64,000 bases of DNA from NCBI RefSeq assembly GCF_947631635.1, contig NZ_CANRMB010000001.1, positions 62,001 through 126,000 of the forward strand, read 5' to 3'. Made by a program: the position numbers and the translations under genes. The notes beneath the pieces were generated by a model. The model worked only from the letters and a program-made list of their open reading frames with translations. It ran no database searches and was not told the DNA's origin. This document shows, piece after piece, positions 49,738-57,966 of the stretch (its first letter is position 1; each line of letters starts with the position of its first letter). This stretch comes from an uncultured Dysosmobacter sp. GTDB lineage: Bacteria > Bacillota > Clostridia > Oscillospirales > Oscillospiraceae.

Positions 49738-51365
49738 CGGTCGCTCACCACCTCCGGGTTGGATTTGTCCTCACTGCGGCTGAAGGGTACCAGCCATCGG
49801 CCCAGCCGGGTGCCGTCCTCTGTCCGGACGGTGATTTCCCCAATTATGGGGCCGTTGTCCCGGCTCTGCTGCAGTGCGCCCATGGCGTTCACGGCGCCGG
49901 TGAGCATGGCCTGCATCTGGTCCGCTGTCACGCCCTGCTGGGGCAGCTGGCCGCCGGCCTTGATGCTGCGCCACACACGGGCTTCCTGGGCCGTCAAAAT
50001 GGCCTCATCCTTGTGCACCTGGGCCACATACCCGTTGTAGGGCACGCGGTCCAGACCGCCGGCGTGGGAGCCGTTGATCTGTGCGCTGAGCTGTGACTCC
50101 CGGGCTTCCAGGCCCAGAAAATCGTTGAGTTTGTCATAGGCTTTCCCGACCCAGCCCACCAGCTTCTCCGCCGCTCCAGCCACAGCAGTCAAGGCACCTG
50201 CCATGACATTCCGCAGGAAGCTGGCCACGGGCTCCAGCGCTTCGCCCAGTTTGCCCCAGGCCTCCTCCAATTTCCGCTGGGAGTCGTTGGCGTTGATCAC
50301 ATCTTCATTCAGATCCCGGTAGGCCTGACCAGCCGCCGCCAGGCCCTGTTCGGACAGCTGCTCCATCACCAGGTTTGCCCGCTCCGTTTTATCGGAGGTG
50401 GCCGCCAGCTTCGCGTTGAATTCGTCCTCGCTGGTCCCGGCCCAGTTCAGCACATCCGCAAAGGTGCCTGTGACCGTGCCCGCCTGAATGGTCTCATTGA
50501 TACTCTCCGCCAGACCGTCGATGGGGATGGAATCGCCGTAGGTGGCCCAGGCCCCCGTCGCCTGGTCGACGACCGTCATCAGATCTTCCTGGCTCAGACC
50601 GATGGCCTGGAGATTTGCCACGGTGGTGGCCGTTGTCTGGGTGTCGCCCAGCACGCCGTAGAGTCGGTTATAGGCGTCGGCGGTCTGCTCTGCGGTATAG
50701 CCCGCCTGCTGGCTGGACACCTCCAAAGCGCCCATGATCTGGCGGTATTCCCGGGTGGATTCCTCTAAATCGATGATGGCGCTGCCCATTTCTTTCAAAG
50801 CGTCGACGCCCAGGCCCACCGCACCGCCGGCCAAAAGGCCCTTGACGCCGCCCAGCCCATCCAAAAGCCCCGCCAGACCATCTCCGCCGCCAAGGTTCTG
50901 TAAGATCGAATCCAGGCCGCCGGCGTCGCCTGCCGCGTCCTTTGCCTCTTTCCCGAAGCCGTCGATGCTCTTTGCACACTTGTCGGCGCTGCTGCGGGCC
51001 TCATCCAGATACCGCTCATTGTCATCCAGCTCGCCGTTGAGCTTCAAAAGGTCAGTCTTGGCCCGGTTCAGGCTTTGACGCCATTCGTCTGTCCGCTTGT
51101 CATTGTCTCCGAAAGCCTCGCTGGACTCCTTCACGGCATTCTCCAGGGCTTTCACCTTTTCCGTCTGCTGCTCCAGTTCCCGCCGCAGGAGTTCATTCTT
51201 GGCGGTCAGGGCCTCCATGGTGTTTGCCTGCCCTTTAAAGGACTCCTCGGTATACTGCATCTCCGTTTTCAGTGTTTTCAGCTCGCTGTTAACCAGGGAC
51301 ATCTGCTTTTTAAATTCCGCTTCTCCGTCCAGCTTGATGCTGGTGGAGATGGTCCGCACCGCCAT
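49734..51365 (-). CDS. Tail tape-measure protein
   Basis: The 543-residue protein starts with a long coiled-coil region (AEFKKQMSLVNSELKTLKTE, NTMEALTAKNELLRRELEQQ and on to about residue 145), then a hydrophobic Gly/Leu-rich stretch (GLAGLLDGLGGVKGLLAGGA, about 155-180) and further helices. This is the usual tape-measure design, fixing tail length. It is short for the class and predicts a short tail. It follows the tail assembly chaperone gene. AAGGAGTGATCCC precedes the ATG. Confidence 0.8.
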   Translation of the reverse strand: MAVRTISTSIKLDGEAEFKKQMSLVNSELKTLKTEMQYTEESFKGQANTMEALTAKNELLRRELEQQTEKVKALENAVKESSEAFGDNDKRTDEWRQSLNRAKTDLLKLNGELDDNERYLDEARSSADKCAKSIDGFGKEAKDAAGDAGGLDSILQNLGGGDGLAGLLDGLGGVKGLLAGGAVGLGVDALKEMGSAIIDLEESTREYRQIMGALEVSSQQAGYTAEQTADAYNRLYGVLGDTQTTATTVANLQAIGLSQEDLMTVVDQATGAWATYGDSIPIDGLAESINETIQAGTVTGTFADVLNWAGTSEDEFNAKLAATSDKTERANLVMEQLSEQGLAAAGQAYRDLNEDVINANDSQRKLEEAWGKLGEALEPVASFLRNVMAGALTAVAGAAEKLVGWVGKAYDKLNDFLGLEARESQLSAQINGSHAGGLDRVPYNGYVAQVHKDEAILTAQEARVWRSIKAGGQLPQQGVTADQMQAMLTGAVNAMGALQQSRDNGPIIGEITVRTEDGTRLGRWLVPFSRSEDKSNPEVVSDR

Positions 51366-51369
51366 GGGA

Positions 51370-51885
51370 TCACTCCTTCCGCGTGAAAGTCTCCAGCAGA
51401 TCCGCCGTCTGTCCCGGTGTCAGCAGCAGGGCCTCCCGGATGCTCAGACCCAGCAGCCGCACCAGCGGCGCCAGATACTCCGCCTCCGTCCGCTGGTCTC
51501 CCTGCTGTTCCCGCCATCTTTGCAGGCCCATGTCCACCATCTCCGGCTCCTCCGGCGGCCGCTCCATGGTAAAGCCCAGCTGCACCGCCTCGGCAATGGC
51601 GGTCTTGGCCCGCAGCACGTCGCCGGGGGCCAGCACCGCCCGCACCTGTCCCACCGTGGGCATGGGCGCGGGGGTGTATCCCTGCCACCGGCGGACCAGC
51701 TCCCCCTGCTCGCCCAGCTTCCACAAGAACCAGCAGGTGTTGTCAAAGGCCTTTTTGTCATTGCCCTGGATGTGGTCCAGGACCTGTCCCTTCCGGCCAA
51801 ACTTTTCATAGATGTCAAAAAGCGCCGTCCCGTTCATGCACAGGTGCCAGCGCATATGTTCCACGGAGAATTCAACGGTTTTCAT
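51370..51885 (-). CDS. Tail assembly chaperone
   Basis: The 171-residue, mainly helical protein lies between the major tail protein and the tape measure, the standard place of tail assembly chaperones. The start ATG 51885 follows AGGAGGCGAACC; a longer open frame upstream reads into the major tail gene spacer. I see no clear slippery site for the programmed frameshift often used here, and only four bases separate it from the tape-measure gene. Confidence 0.6.
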   Translation of the reverse strand: MKTVEFSVEHMRWHLCMNGTALFDIYEKFGRKGQVLDHIQGNDKKAFDNTCWFLWKLGEQGELVRRWQGYTPAPMPTVGQVRAVLAPGDVLRAKTAIAEAVQLGFTMERPPEEPEMVDMGLQRWREQQGDQRTEAEYLAPLVRLLGLSIREALLLTPGQTADLLETFTRKE

Positions 51886-51943
51886 GGTTCGCCTCCTATT
51901 TGTAGGCTGGGCGGGCTGTCCCGCCCAGCCGGTCAGTGTTCGG

Positions 51944-52531
51944 TCAGGTGGATGTGCCCCCCAGCTTGGCGTCCCGCCAGGCCGCGGCCTCCGCCTCGGT
52001 GTCGAAAAGCTCGGACAGGATCTTCCAGTCACCGCTGTTGCAGGCCATGCCCATCATCTGCAGCGCGGTGTCTTGCAGGGTGATGCTGCTGCCGGTGGTG
52101 CTGTAGGATTTTCCCTGCATGTTGGCCTTCAGCTTGGGATAAAAAACACCCTGGTACTTGGTCACATCCCCCTTCATCACGTTCTCTGTGTAAAAGGCCA
52201 GACCGCCATAGGGCGGATTATCGTCCTTGCTGAAGTGCAGGTCCCGCTTGCCCTCCGTGGTGTCCAGTTTAGACCCGAACACGGAGGAGGCCACCTCGTT
52301 GGCCATATCCAGCACCGTCAGGTCCACCTGGCATTGCCGGAACCGCTTTACATACCGGGCCGTGGCGTCGTTGTCGCCGGCGGCGCTGGCCTCCACGAAG
52401 AACGGGTTATCCTTCAAGTTGCTGAATTCGCCCAGCATCACCGGGGTGCCATAGTTGGGCAGTGCGCCCGCAGGCTCCGGATTTTCGGCGGCGAAGGGAG
52501 CCCACTTGGGTTCTTTTGCACCGTATTCCAT
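51944..52531 (-). CDS. Major tail protein
   Basis: This 195-residue protein (MEYGAKEPKWAPFAAENPEP ... TEAEAAAWRDAKLGGTST) matches phi13-type major tail proteins; YGGLAFYTENVMKGDVTKYQ and GVFYPKLKANMQGKSYSTTG are characteristic strands. It forms the tail tube. TAAGGAGGAATCAT precedes the ATG at 52531. A spacer of about 58 bases with a short GC-rich stem (GGCTGGGCGGG...CCCGCCCAGCC) separates it from the chaperone gene. Confidence 0.8.
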   Translation of the reverse strand: MEYGAKEPKWAPFAAENPEPAGALPNYGTPVMLGEFSNLKDNPFFVEASAAGDNDATARYVKRFRQCQVDLTVLDMANEVASSVFGSKLDTTEGKRDLHFSKDDNPPYGGLAFYTENVMKGDVTKYQGVFYPKLKANMQGKSYSTTGSSITLQDTALQMMGMACNSGDWKILSELFDTEAEAAAWRDAKLGGTST

Positions 52532-52542
52532 ATGATTCCTCC

Positions 52543-52980
52543 TTACAAATTTTTGGATGTTAACCACTCATCATAGACTTTCGCCTGCGCCGCCGTGGTC
52601 GATTCAGCGCATTCCTCATTGGCGTCCCGAATGGCTGGGCGGGCCTTCTGGCCTTGCTTGCCGTACTCGTTGATGAAAGCGATTTCCGCGTTTCTAGTAG
52701 TCGATTTTCCCCTACGCCGAGTTCCCTGAGGATAGACGTAAATGACCCGGGCGTCCCTTTGGAGTTTTACATCTGTTTTTTTCACAGAATCCGCAACATG
52801 TTTGGTGGCTTGATTGTCTGTGGCATAGATTCCATAGCTGCGGATTTTCCGCTTCTGGGCTTCAACCACCACATCCGCTCCGGCGTTCAGCATCCCGTCG
52901 ACCACCTCGTCCGGTAGCTCCGCTAAGGCCCGCATGTCCGCCAGCAGAGAGTCCAGTCCGTCACACCGGAAATCCGCCAT
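52543..52980 (-). CDS. HK97 gp10-like head-tail protein
   Basis: The 145-residue protein begins FRCDGLDSLLADMRALAELP and contains NAGADVVVEAQKRKIRSYGI and INEYGKQGQKARPAIRDA, as in the HK97 gp10 family. It is probably the tail-side completion protein of the head-tail joint. It lies between the gp37-like/minor gene and the major tail gene, at a two-base distance from the former. Confidence 0.75.
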   Translation of the reverse strand: MADFRCDGLDSLLADMRALAELPDEVVDGMLNAGADVVVEAQKRKIRSYGIYATDNQATKHVADSVKKTDVKLQRDARVIYVYPQGTRRRGKSTTRNAEIAFINEYGKQGQKARPAIRDANEECAESTTAAQAKVYDEWLTSKNL

Positions 52981-52982
52981 TG

Positions 52983-53315
52983 TTATATACCTCCATCCAC
53001 AGCCTCAAATTCAAACACCAGGTGGCCGCCCTCCCGGTCTCCGGCATCCTCCACCGTGGGCCAGGTGCATCCCTGCAGGCCGCCCAGGGCCGCCCGCAGG
53101 GTTCGCTTGGCCGCACGGGGGTCCCGCCGCAGGGGGAAATACCAATGGACCTGCACCAGGTACCGGATGGCACGGGGGCGGCCATCCCCAAAAGCGATGG
53201 GGATCTCCGTCATGTTGTATACGCAGTACTCCCTGGCGTCTCCGGTATAGACGTCTGCGGCGAATTCCGCCACGGTGGGTGTCACCGCCGCCGCGATCCG
53301 GTCCTCAAGACTCAT
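52983..53315 (-). CDS. Phage tail-terminator-like protein
   Basis: The 110-residue protein (MSLEDRIAAAVTPTVAEFAA ... GGHLVFEFEAVDGGI) lies between the head-closure and gp10-like genes, where tail terminator or tail completion proteins are encoded. AGGAGGCGGCGT precedes the ATG at 53315, which overlaps the previous stop by four bases. There is no motif beyond an alternation of strands and helices; assignment rests on size and place. Confidence 0.5.
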   Translation of the reverse strand: MSLEDRIAAAVTPTVAEFAADVYTGDAREYCVYNMTEIPIAFGDGRPRAIRYLVQVHWYFPLRRDPRAAKRTLRAALGGLQGCTWPTVEDAGDREGGHLVFEFEAVDGGI

Positions 53316-53659
53316 ACGCCGCCTCCTGTTCCTGTCCACTTGCAGATCAGCTCCATGTACTCGTGGGCATCCTCATAGTCATTGATGTACTCGATCTCAT
53401 AGTCTGTGCTCCGGTACCGGACGAACATTTTCCGGCAGATGGGTTTGCGGGTATAGCGGATCAGGAAGCGGGCCTTTACCTCTCCCAGATCCGCCCCTTG
53501 CCTCTGGGCCTCTGTGCCGGAGGTCCGGGTGAACTGCGCCCAGCAGCGATGCACCACCTCTGGCTCCGCGGCCGGGGCCAGATACCCGGCCCCGTTCTCA
53601 TCCTCGGTATACCGCAGGATCTGGATGCGCTTATCCAGTTTTCCAGCATTGACCTCCAT
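53312..53659 (-). CDS. Head closure (head-tail adaptor) protein
   Basis: The 115-residue protein (GKLDKRIQILRYTEDENGAG ... RYRSTDYEIEYINDYEDAHE) matches phage head-tail joining proteins of the SPP1 gp16 type. It closes the portal after DNA packaging and carries the tail. AAGGAGGGCCT precedes the ATG. It is spaced nine bases from the connector gene. Confidence 0.82.
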   Translation of the reverse strand: MEVNAGKLDKRIQILRYTEDENGAGYLAPAAEPEVVHRCWAQFTRTSGTEAQRQGADLGEVKARFLIRYTRKPICRKMFVRYRSTDYEIEYINDYEDAHEYMELICKWTGTGGGV

Positions 53660-53668
53660 AGGCCCTCC

Positions 53669-53998
53669 TTACTCCCCGGATGTGTCCGAATCGGACACCG
53701 GCTCCGTGAATTTCAGCTGGTTCAGCAGCTGGCGGAAAACAGGATTTGCTGCAACGATGGTTCCCGTGATCGTTACCTCCCGCCGGTCGTAACCGTCCAG
53801 GACCAGATAGTTCACACACAGGTCATACTGGCACCGCCTGTCCGTTCCCGCCGCCGGTTCACTGACACCGGCCTGGGACATATAGCCCACCGCGCTGCTG
53901 TACAGCGCGGCCAGCAAGACATCCTCGCCCGGCCCCAGCTCGTCGATGCGGCAGTAGGCCAGCAGCTCCGCCCGCCGGGCCTCCGTCAGCTCCGTCAT
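53669..53998 (-). CDS. Head-tail connector protein
   Basis: This 109-residue helical protein (ELTEARRAELLAYCRIDELG, VLLAALYSSAVGYMSQAGVS, DLCVNYLVLDGYDR) matches the gp6-like connector family that docks on the portal. It follows the SH3-domain gene and precedes head closure. Its C-terminal codons (SDSDT) are written by one copy of the 17-bp palindrome at 53682-53698. Confidence 0.78.
   Translation of the reverse strand: MTELTEARRAELLAYCRIDELGPGEDVLLAALYSSAVGYMSQAGVSEPAAGTDRRCQYDLCVNYLVLDGYDRREVTITGTIVAANPVFRQLLNQLKFTEPVSDSDTSGE
53682..53698. repeat. Prophage 17-bp palindrome, copy 3
   Basis: GTGTCCGAATCGGACAC, at the 3' end of the connector gene, 13 bases before its stop. Confidence 0.85.
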
Positions 53999-54001
53999 GG
54001 C

Positions 54002-54439
54002 TCAGCCCTCCGGTTCTGCGGGTTCCAAGGCCCGCAGATAACGGATATCCACCCAGCCGGCGCGCTGTCCCGTGTGTACAAGTGCCCAGCCGGGAACCAC
54101 CGCACCGCAGGGCAGGGCCTGCACCGCCAGCACAGCGCCCTCCGGCAGGACCTCCACAGCAGGGAAGCCCACGCCGGGCCCTTCCCGCAGGTTCAGTCCA
54201 CAGTCGGCGTCTACCGCCACCAGTTCGATGGTGTCAACATCCTCCGGGAAAATACTCTCCACAGAAACGCCATGCTCGCCCTCCACAGGCGGTTCTGCTG
54301 CCGTTTGTGCTTGGGGCAGGGGAGTGGGGGCATCTCTGCCCGCCTGTGCCGTTTGCACGGCCTCCTGGCCGGGATTCTCAACTGCCGCAGGCTTCGCTTC
54401 CGGCTCCGCCGTGGGAGCGGCCATTTTTTTCTTTCCCAT
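54002..54439 (-). CDS. SH3-domain phage protein behind the capsid gene
   Basis: The 145-residue protein has an Ala/Pro/Glu-rich, probably disordered first half and a bacterial SH3-type domain in the second (CGLNLREGPGVGFPAVEVLP, then GWALVHTGQRAGWVDIRYLR). Such domains bind peptidoglycan or act as head decoration. GGGAGGTATCGTG precedes the ATG at 54439, close to the capsid stop. A head-fibre or head-stabilising role is a guess based on position. Confidence 0.6.
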   Translation of the reverse strand: MGKKKMAAPTAEPEAKPAAVENPGQEAVQTAQAGRDAPTPLPQAQTAAEPPVEGEHGVSVESIFPEDVDTIELVAVDADCGLNLREGPGVGFPAVEVLPEGAVLAVQALPCGAVVPGWALVHTGQRAGWVDIRYLRALEPAEPEG

Positions 54440-54453
54440 CACGATACCTCCCA

Positions 54454-55650
54454 TCAACCGGCGGCGCTGCCGCCGACCTTGCCGACCACAAAACCCTTGT
54501 CCACGATCAGGTTACCGCCCACGAACACGTCGCCCAGCACGGCCACCATCCGCTCCACGGCTTTCACACTCTCATCCACCCGGATGGAGAACTCGCCAAA
54601 GAGACCCAGCTCATAGTTCAGGGGATCGCCGTACAGCAGGTTCCCGTCGCCCACGTCACCGCACAGGGTAAAGGGCAGCACCAATCCGCCGTCCCGGATA
54701 ACTCCGGTGTTGGGATTGCCCGTATCCGGGGTGATCTCCAGCAGGCGGCGCTTCTCATTGGCGCCCCGTAGGGCACCCAGGGCCTTCAGGTTGGGCTTGG
54801 TCAGCAGCAGGCGGGCGGAGGGGCCCATCTCCTCGCTGGAGCCGTAGGCAAAATACAGCTCGTCCAGTGTGGTCTCATTGATGGCGGACAGGGCCTTTTC
54901 GGCATAGATGGCCGCGCCTGCCTTGTTCTTGGCGTTGACGATGCCGTACATGGTGGGGCTGGCGGCACCGTCGCCGCCCACGATCATGGCGGCGATCTTC
55001 CGGCGCAGGGCACGCATAGCCATGCCATAGATCTTGTCGTAGTAGCTGGCGGGGCTCAGGCGGGAGATGTTCCGGTCCACAAAGCTGGTCACATTCAGCT
55101 CATAGGGGCGGATCTCCGCCACACCGAAGGTGGGATCAGTGGAAGCAGTCCGGGCCTTACCAGCCAGCTCCGTTACCTTGCCGCCGTTGGCCTCCAGTTC
55201 CGTGATCACATAGGGTTCCAGGAATGCACCCATGCCGGTCAGGTCCTGGACATACACCTGATCCACGATGGAGCTGACGGTACCGTTCAGGCTGTCCCGA
55301 ATGGTGCTGCCCGCGCCGGTGGGCTCCACAATGGTACCGGTGGCCAGGGTCACCTGGTTAAAGGCCCGGCGGATTTCCGTGGCGCTGAAATTCACAGCGT
55401 CGCCCCGCATCAGGATGCTGCCGCGCTCCTCGGCCATATCCCGGGCCTCACCCGGCGTGGGCTGCTGGCTCAGCACCTGCCGGTCCTGCTCTGCGATCAG
55501 GTCCTGGATGCGCTGCATCTCCGTGTTCAGGTTTCGGATCTGCTCCATGGCGGCGTCATAGGCCGCCTGGTCATTGGCCTCCAAAGCTGTTTGGGCGGCC
55601 GTCAGCTGGGCAGTGCGCTGGTTTGCCAAATCAGTGAGTTTGCGTCTCAT
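54454..55650 (-). CDS. Major capsid protein (HK97 family)
   Basis: The 398-residue protein has an N-terminal coiled-coil delta/scaffold domain (about residues 1-100, RKLTDLANQRTAQLTAAQTA and IRNLNTEMQRIQDLIAEQDR) that the upstream protease would remove, and the HK97 fold after it (VYVQDLTGMGAFLEPYVITE, ending in AVLGDVFVGGNLIVDKGFVV). It forms the icosahedral head. CGGAGGTAATCGCAA precedes the ATG. Confidence 0.88.
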   Translation of the reverse strand: MRRKLTDLANQRTAQLTAAQTALEANDQAAYDAAMEQIRNLNTEMQRIQDLIAEQDRQVLSQQPTPGEARDMAEERGSILMRGDAVNFSATEIRRAFNQVTLATGTIVEPTGAGSTIRDSLNGTVSSIVDQVYVQDLTGMGAFLEPYVITELEANGGKVTELAGKARTASTDPTFGVAEIRPYELNVTSFVDRNISRLSPASYYDKIYGMAMRALRRKIAAMIVGGDGAASPTMYGIVNAKNKAGAAIYAEKALSAINETTLDELYFAYGSSEEMGPSARLLLTKPNLKALGALRGANEKRRLLEITPDTGNPNTGVIRDGGLVLPFTLCGDVGDGNLLYGDPLNYELGLFGEFSIRVDESVKAVERMVAVLGDVFVGGNLIVDKGFVVGKVGGSAAG

Positions 55651-55665
55651 TTGCGATTACCTCCG

Positions 55666-56439
55666 TTAAAATCTGATTTTTTCCAGGTCCAGGCGGGCCT
55701 GTGCCCGCCAGTCCTGTGTATCTGCCTCGGGCGCTCCGCCCGTAGACGCTGTGTCGTCCGGCTCCTCAGCCGGGGGGATGTCGGTGTGCTTTACCTTGGC
55801 GTATTCCGCCCGCAGGGTCACGATATCCGGTACGCCGCTGGAACCCAAGGCGCGGATGCCGGCCGCCGCCGCGTTCATCAGATCCTGGGGAGCGGGGGAC
55901 TGGCCGTCCTCAAACAGGACGCCGTCCGCCAGGCCGCAGGCCACGGCCTCCTGGGCCGTCAGCCAGGTCTCCTGGCTCATCATCCGCCGCAGTGCCCCGC
56001 GGTCGGCCTTATCCCCGGCCCGCAGCTCATAGGCGTTCAGGATGGCCTCCCGGGTGCTGTCCAGCATCTGCACGCTCCGCAGGTGCTCCACCCGGTCGCC
56101 CTGGGTGGCGGTGGCGGGCAGGTGGATCATCATCTGGGCCACCGGCGAGATCATCACCTCCGTGCATCCCAGGCACAGGTAGCTGGCGGCGCTGGCCGCC
56201 AGGCTCTGGATCTCCGCCCGGGTGCGGACGCCCTGGGCACTCCGCAGCACGGTGTACATCTCACTGCCGGCGAACACGCTGCCGCCGGGACTGTTGATTT
56301 CCAGCACCAGCTCCTCGCCGGCCGGATTGCCGGCCACCGCGTCCCGCACCGTCTGGGGTGAGAAGGCCCGGTAACCGAACCACTCGTAAATTTCCAGATC
56401 ATCGTCCGCAGCTACGATGCCGTTCAATGTCACTCTCAT
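55666..56439 (-). CDS. ClpP-like head maturation protease
   Basis: The 257-residue protein belongs to the S14/ClpP-like phage proteases. Visible are the INSPGGSVFAGSEMYTVLRS loop, the likely nucleophile Ser in SLAASAASYL, and the catalytic His in MMIHLPATATQGD. It cleaves the capsid delta domain during maturation. The gene stands between portal and capsid, as in HK97-like phages. Confidence 0.85.
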   Translation of the reverse strand: MRVTLNGIVAADDDLEIYEWFGYRAFSPQTVRDAVAGNPAGEELVLEINSPGGSVFAGSEMYTVLRSAQGVRTRAEIQSLAASAASYLCLGCTEVMISPVAQMMIHLPATATQGDRVEHLRSVQMLDSTREAILNAYELRAGDKADRGALRRMMSQETWLTAQEAVACGLADGVLFEDGQSPAPQDLMNAAAAGIRALGSSGVPDIVTLRAEYAKVKHTDIPPAEEPDDTASTGGAPEADTQDWRAQARLDLEKIRF

Positions 56440-56470
56440 GTCTGTCCTCCTTCAAAAATAATGGGGAGAC

Positions 56471-57754
56471 TTACTTGCCCGCCTGCTGGCCGCCAGCTCT
56501 CTGGCGGCTCAGTTCTTTGAAATCCTCCAATGGTACATAGTTCAGAGAAGCGTAGCGGGTATCTCCGCCAGGCACATCTCCAAAATCCTCAAGCCGCCGG
56601 ATATCGTTTGCGGAGAACACGCCCACCTCCCGCATGGTTTTGTACCAGGCGGCCCGGCTGGCGTTGTCGCCCCGCAAAGCCGCCAGCATATTGATCCGGA
56701 TCTCCAGGCCCGCCGCCAGCTCGCTGTCCGTCAGCAATTTCCACGTTTGCTCCTCCTCATACTGGGTCACGATGGGCTGCAGTGTGTTCATCACAAATTC
56801 AATGGCTGTTTGCTCATTTGAAGCATACGACTCCTTGCCCTCGCCCAGAAAATGTGTCGGTATGCCGAAGAACCGGCAGATATCCTTGACGGAGACCTCC
56901 TTGCTCTCCACGAATTGCGCGTCCCGGTTGGTGGCCGCCATGGGGGTATAAGTCAGGCCAAGGTCCAAAATGGCGATGCGGTGGCTTTTGCTGGGTCCGG
57001 TATGGACCTTTTCCCACTCCCGGCGCAGCTGCTCCTTCCGGCTGACAGGGGTGCCGTCCGGATCGGTCAGGAGCTTACCCTGGGCGTCCTTGGCATAACC
57101 GCCCAGGTCCGATTCCGTTTTCAGCACGCCGGAGGGCTGGCCACCACGCTCATAGTAGCCCCGCTCATACTGCTGGGCAGCCCCGGCAATGGCCAGTACC
57201 TCTTGGGCACGTTTCAGGGGAGCGATACCCTTCAGCCCGTCCCGGGTGGTGGCCTTGTAGTGGCAGATGTCCTCATTGGGCAATACCATGGGCGCCCCCG
57301 TCGCCGGATGGGTCACGGTGTACCACACACGCCCGGCCTGGTCCCGCCAGGGCGTCACCAGCCACCAGGGCACCGGGATCAGCTCCACCGGCCGCAGGGT
57401 CCTGGGATCTTTAATGATCCAGTCATATCCCGCTCCGCCCTCGTTCCGGCTGTTCTCCAGCACTTTCTTGCGGATAAAGGGGGTCATGGCCTCGTTGGGC
57501 CGGATGTTCAGCAGCCGGAGAATGTCATGGGGGATACGTTCCATAGTCCGGTTGTCAATGACAAAGCTGGGTAGCTTGCCCATACTGTCGCTCAAAATCT
57601 CCATGCAGCGATCCACGGCGCTCAGTTTCCGGGCCGTGGTCTCGTCCATCGTCACGCCGCTGGAGGGATGGCCTGCCGCCGTCAGGGCCTGAACAGTCAC
57701 AGCGTTCCGGGGCTGGGCGTGGGAGATGGCCCGCAGGCCGCTGCTCACGCTCAT
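56471..57754 (-). CDS. Portal protein
   Basis: The 427-residue protein matches HK97-type portals: TARKLSAVDRCMEILSDSMG near the start, WLVTPWRDQAGRVWYTVTHP, then GIAPLKRAQEVLAIAGAAQQ and a conserved KDICRFFGIPTHFLGEG. Twelve copies make the DNA entry ring to which the terminase docks. It overlaps the small membrane-protein gene upstream as ATGA. Confidence 0.88.
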   Translation of the reverse strand: MSVSSGLRAISHAQPRNAVTVQALTAAGHPSSGVTMDETTARKLSAVDRCMEILSDSMGKLPSFVIDNRTMERIPHDILRLLNIRPNEAMTPFIRKKVLENSRNEGGAGYDWIIKDPRTLRPVELIPVPWWLVTPWRDQAGRVWYTVTHPATGAPMVLPNEDICHYKATTRDGLKGIAPLKRAQEVLAIAGAAQQYERGYYERGGQPSGVLKTESDLGGYAKDAQGKLLTDPDGTPVSRKEQLRREWEKVHTGPSKSHRIAILDLGLTYTPMAATNRDAQFVESKEVSVKDICRFFGIPTHFLGEGKESYASNEQTAIEFVMNTLQPIVTQYEEEQTWKLLTDSELAAGLEIRINMLAALRGDNASRAAWYKTMREVGVFSANDIRRLEDFGDVPGGDTRYASLNYVPLEDFKELSRQRAGGQQAGK

Positions 57755-57930
57755 GCCTCACCGCCTCCCCCAAGGCTGTCCAGCACCGCGCCGCCCAGGG
57801 CCAGCACACCGGCGGCAATGACGCCCGCCGGGAGATAGATCATCCCCGCGCCTACCACGATGGCGGCGGCGCCAGCCAGCATCACCAGGTCCGCGGCGTA
57901 TTTTGCCAGGGCCTTTTTCAGATTCTGCAT
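57751..57930 (-). CDS. Small hydrophobic phage protein before the portal gene
   Basis: The 59-residue frame (MQNLKKALAKYAADLVMLAG ... LDSLGGGGEA) has one or two hydrophobic segments (about residues 15-52). GGAGCACAATAT precedes the ATG, and its TGA overlaps the portal ATG. Its place and coupling support a real gene; small proteins are often found here between terminase and portal. Function unknown. Confidence 0.6.
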   Translation of the reverse strand: MQNLKKALAKYAADLVMLAGAAAIVVGAGMIYLPAGVIAAGVLALGGAVLDSLGGGGEA

Positions 57931-57945
57931 ATTGTGCTCCTTCCC

Positions 57946-57962
57946 GTGTCCAAATCGGACAC
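57946..57962. repeat. Prophage 17-bp palindrome, copy 4
   Basis: GTGTCCAAATCGGACAC (one mismatch between half sites) in the 36-base gap between the terminase stop and the next start. Confidence 0.8.
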
Positions 57963-57966
57963 AACA

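Noticed and set aside
52934-54616. A 560-residue plus-strand frame opposite capsid-connector genes
   Set aside because: It crosses five well-supported, overlapping minus-strand phage genes and has a low-complexity Pro/Arg/His-rich composition typical of shadows.
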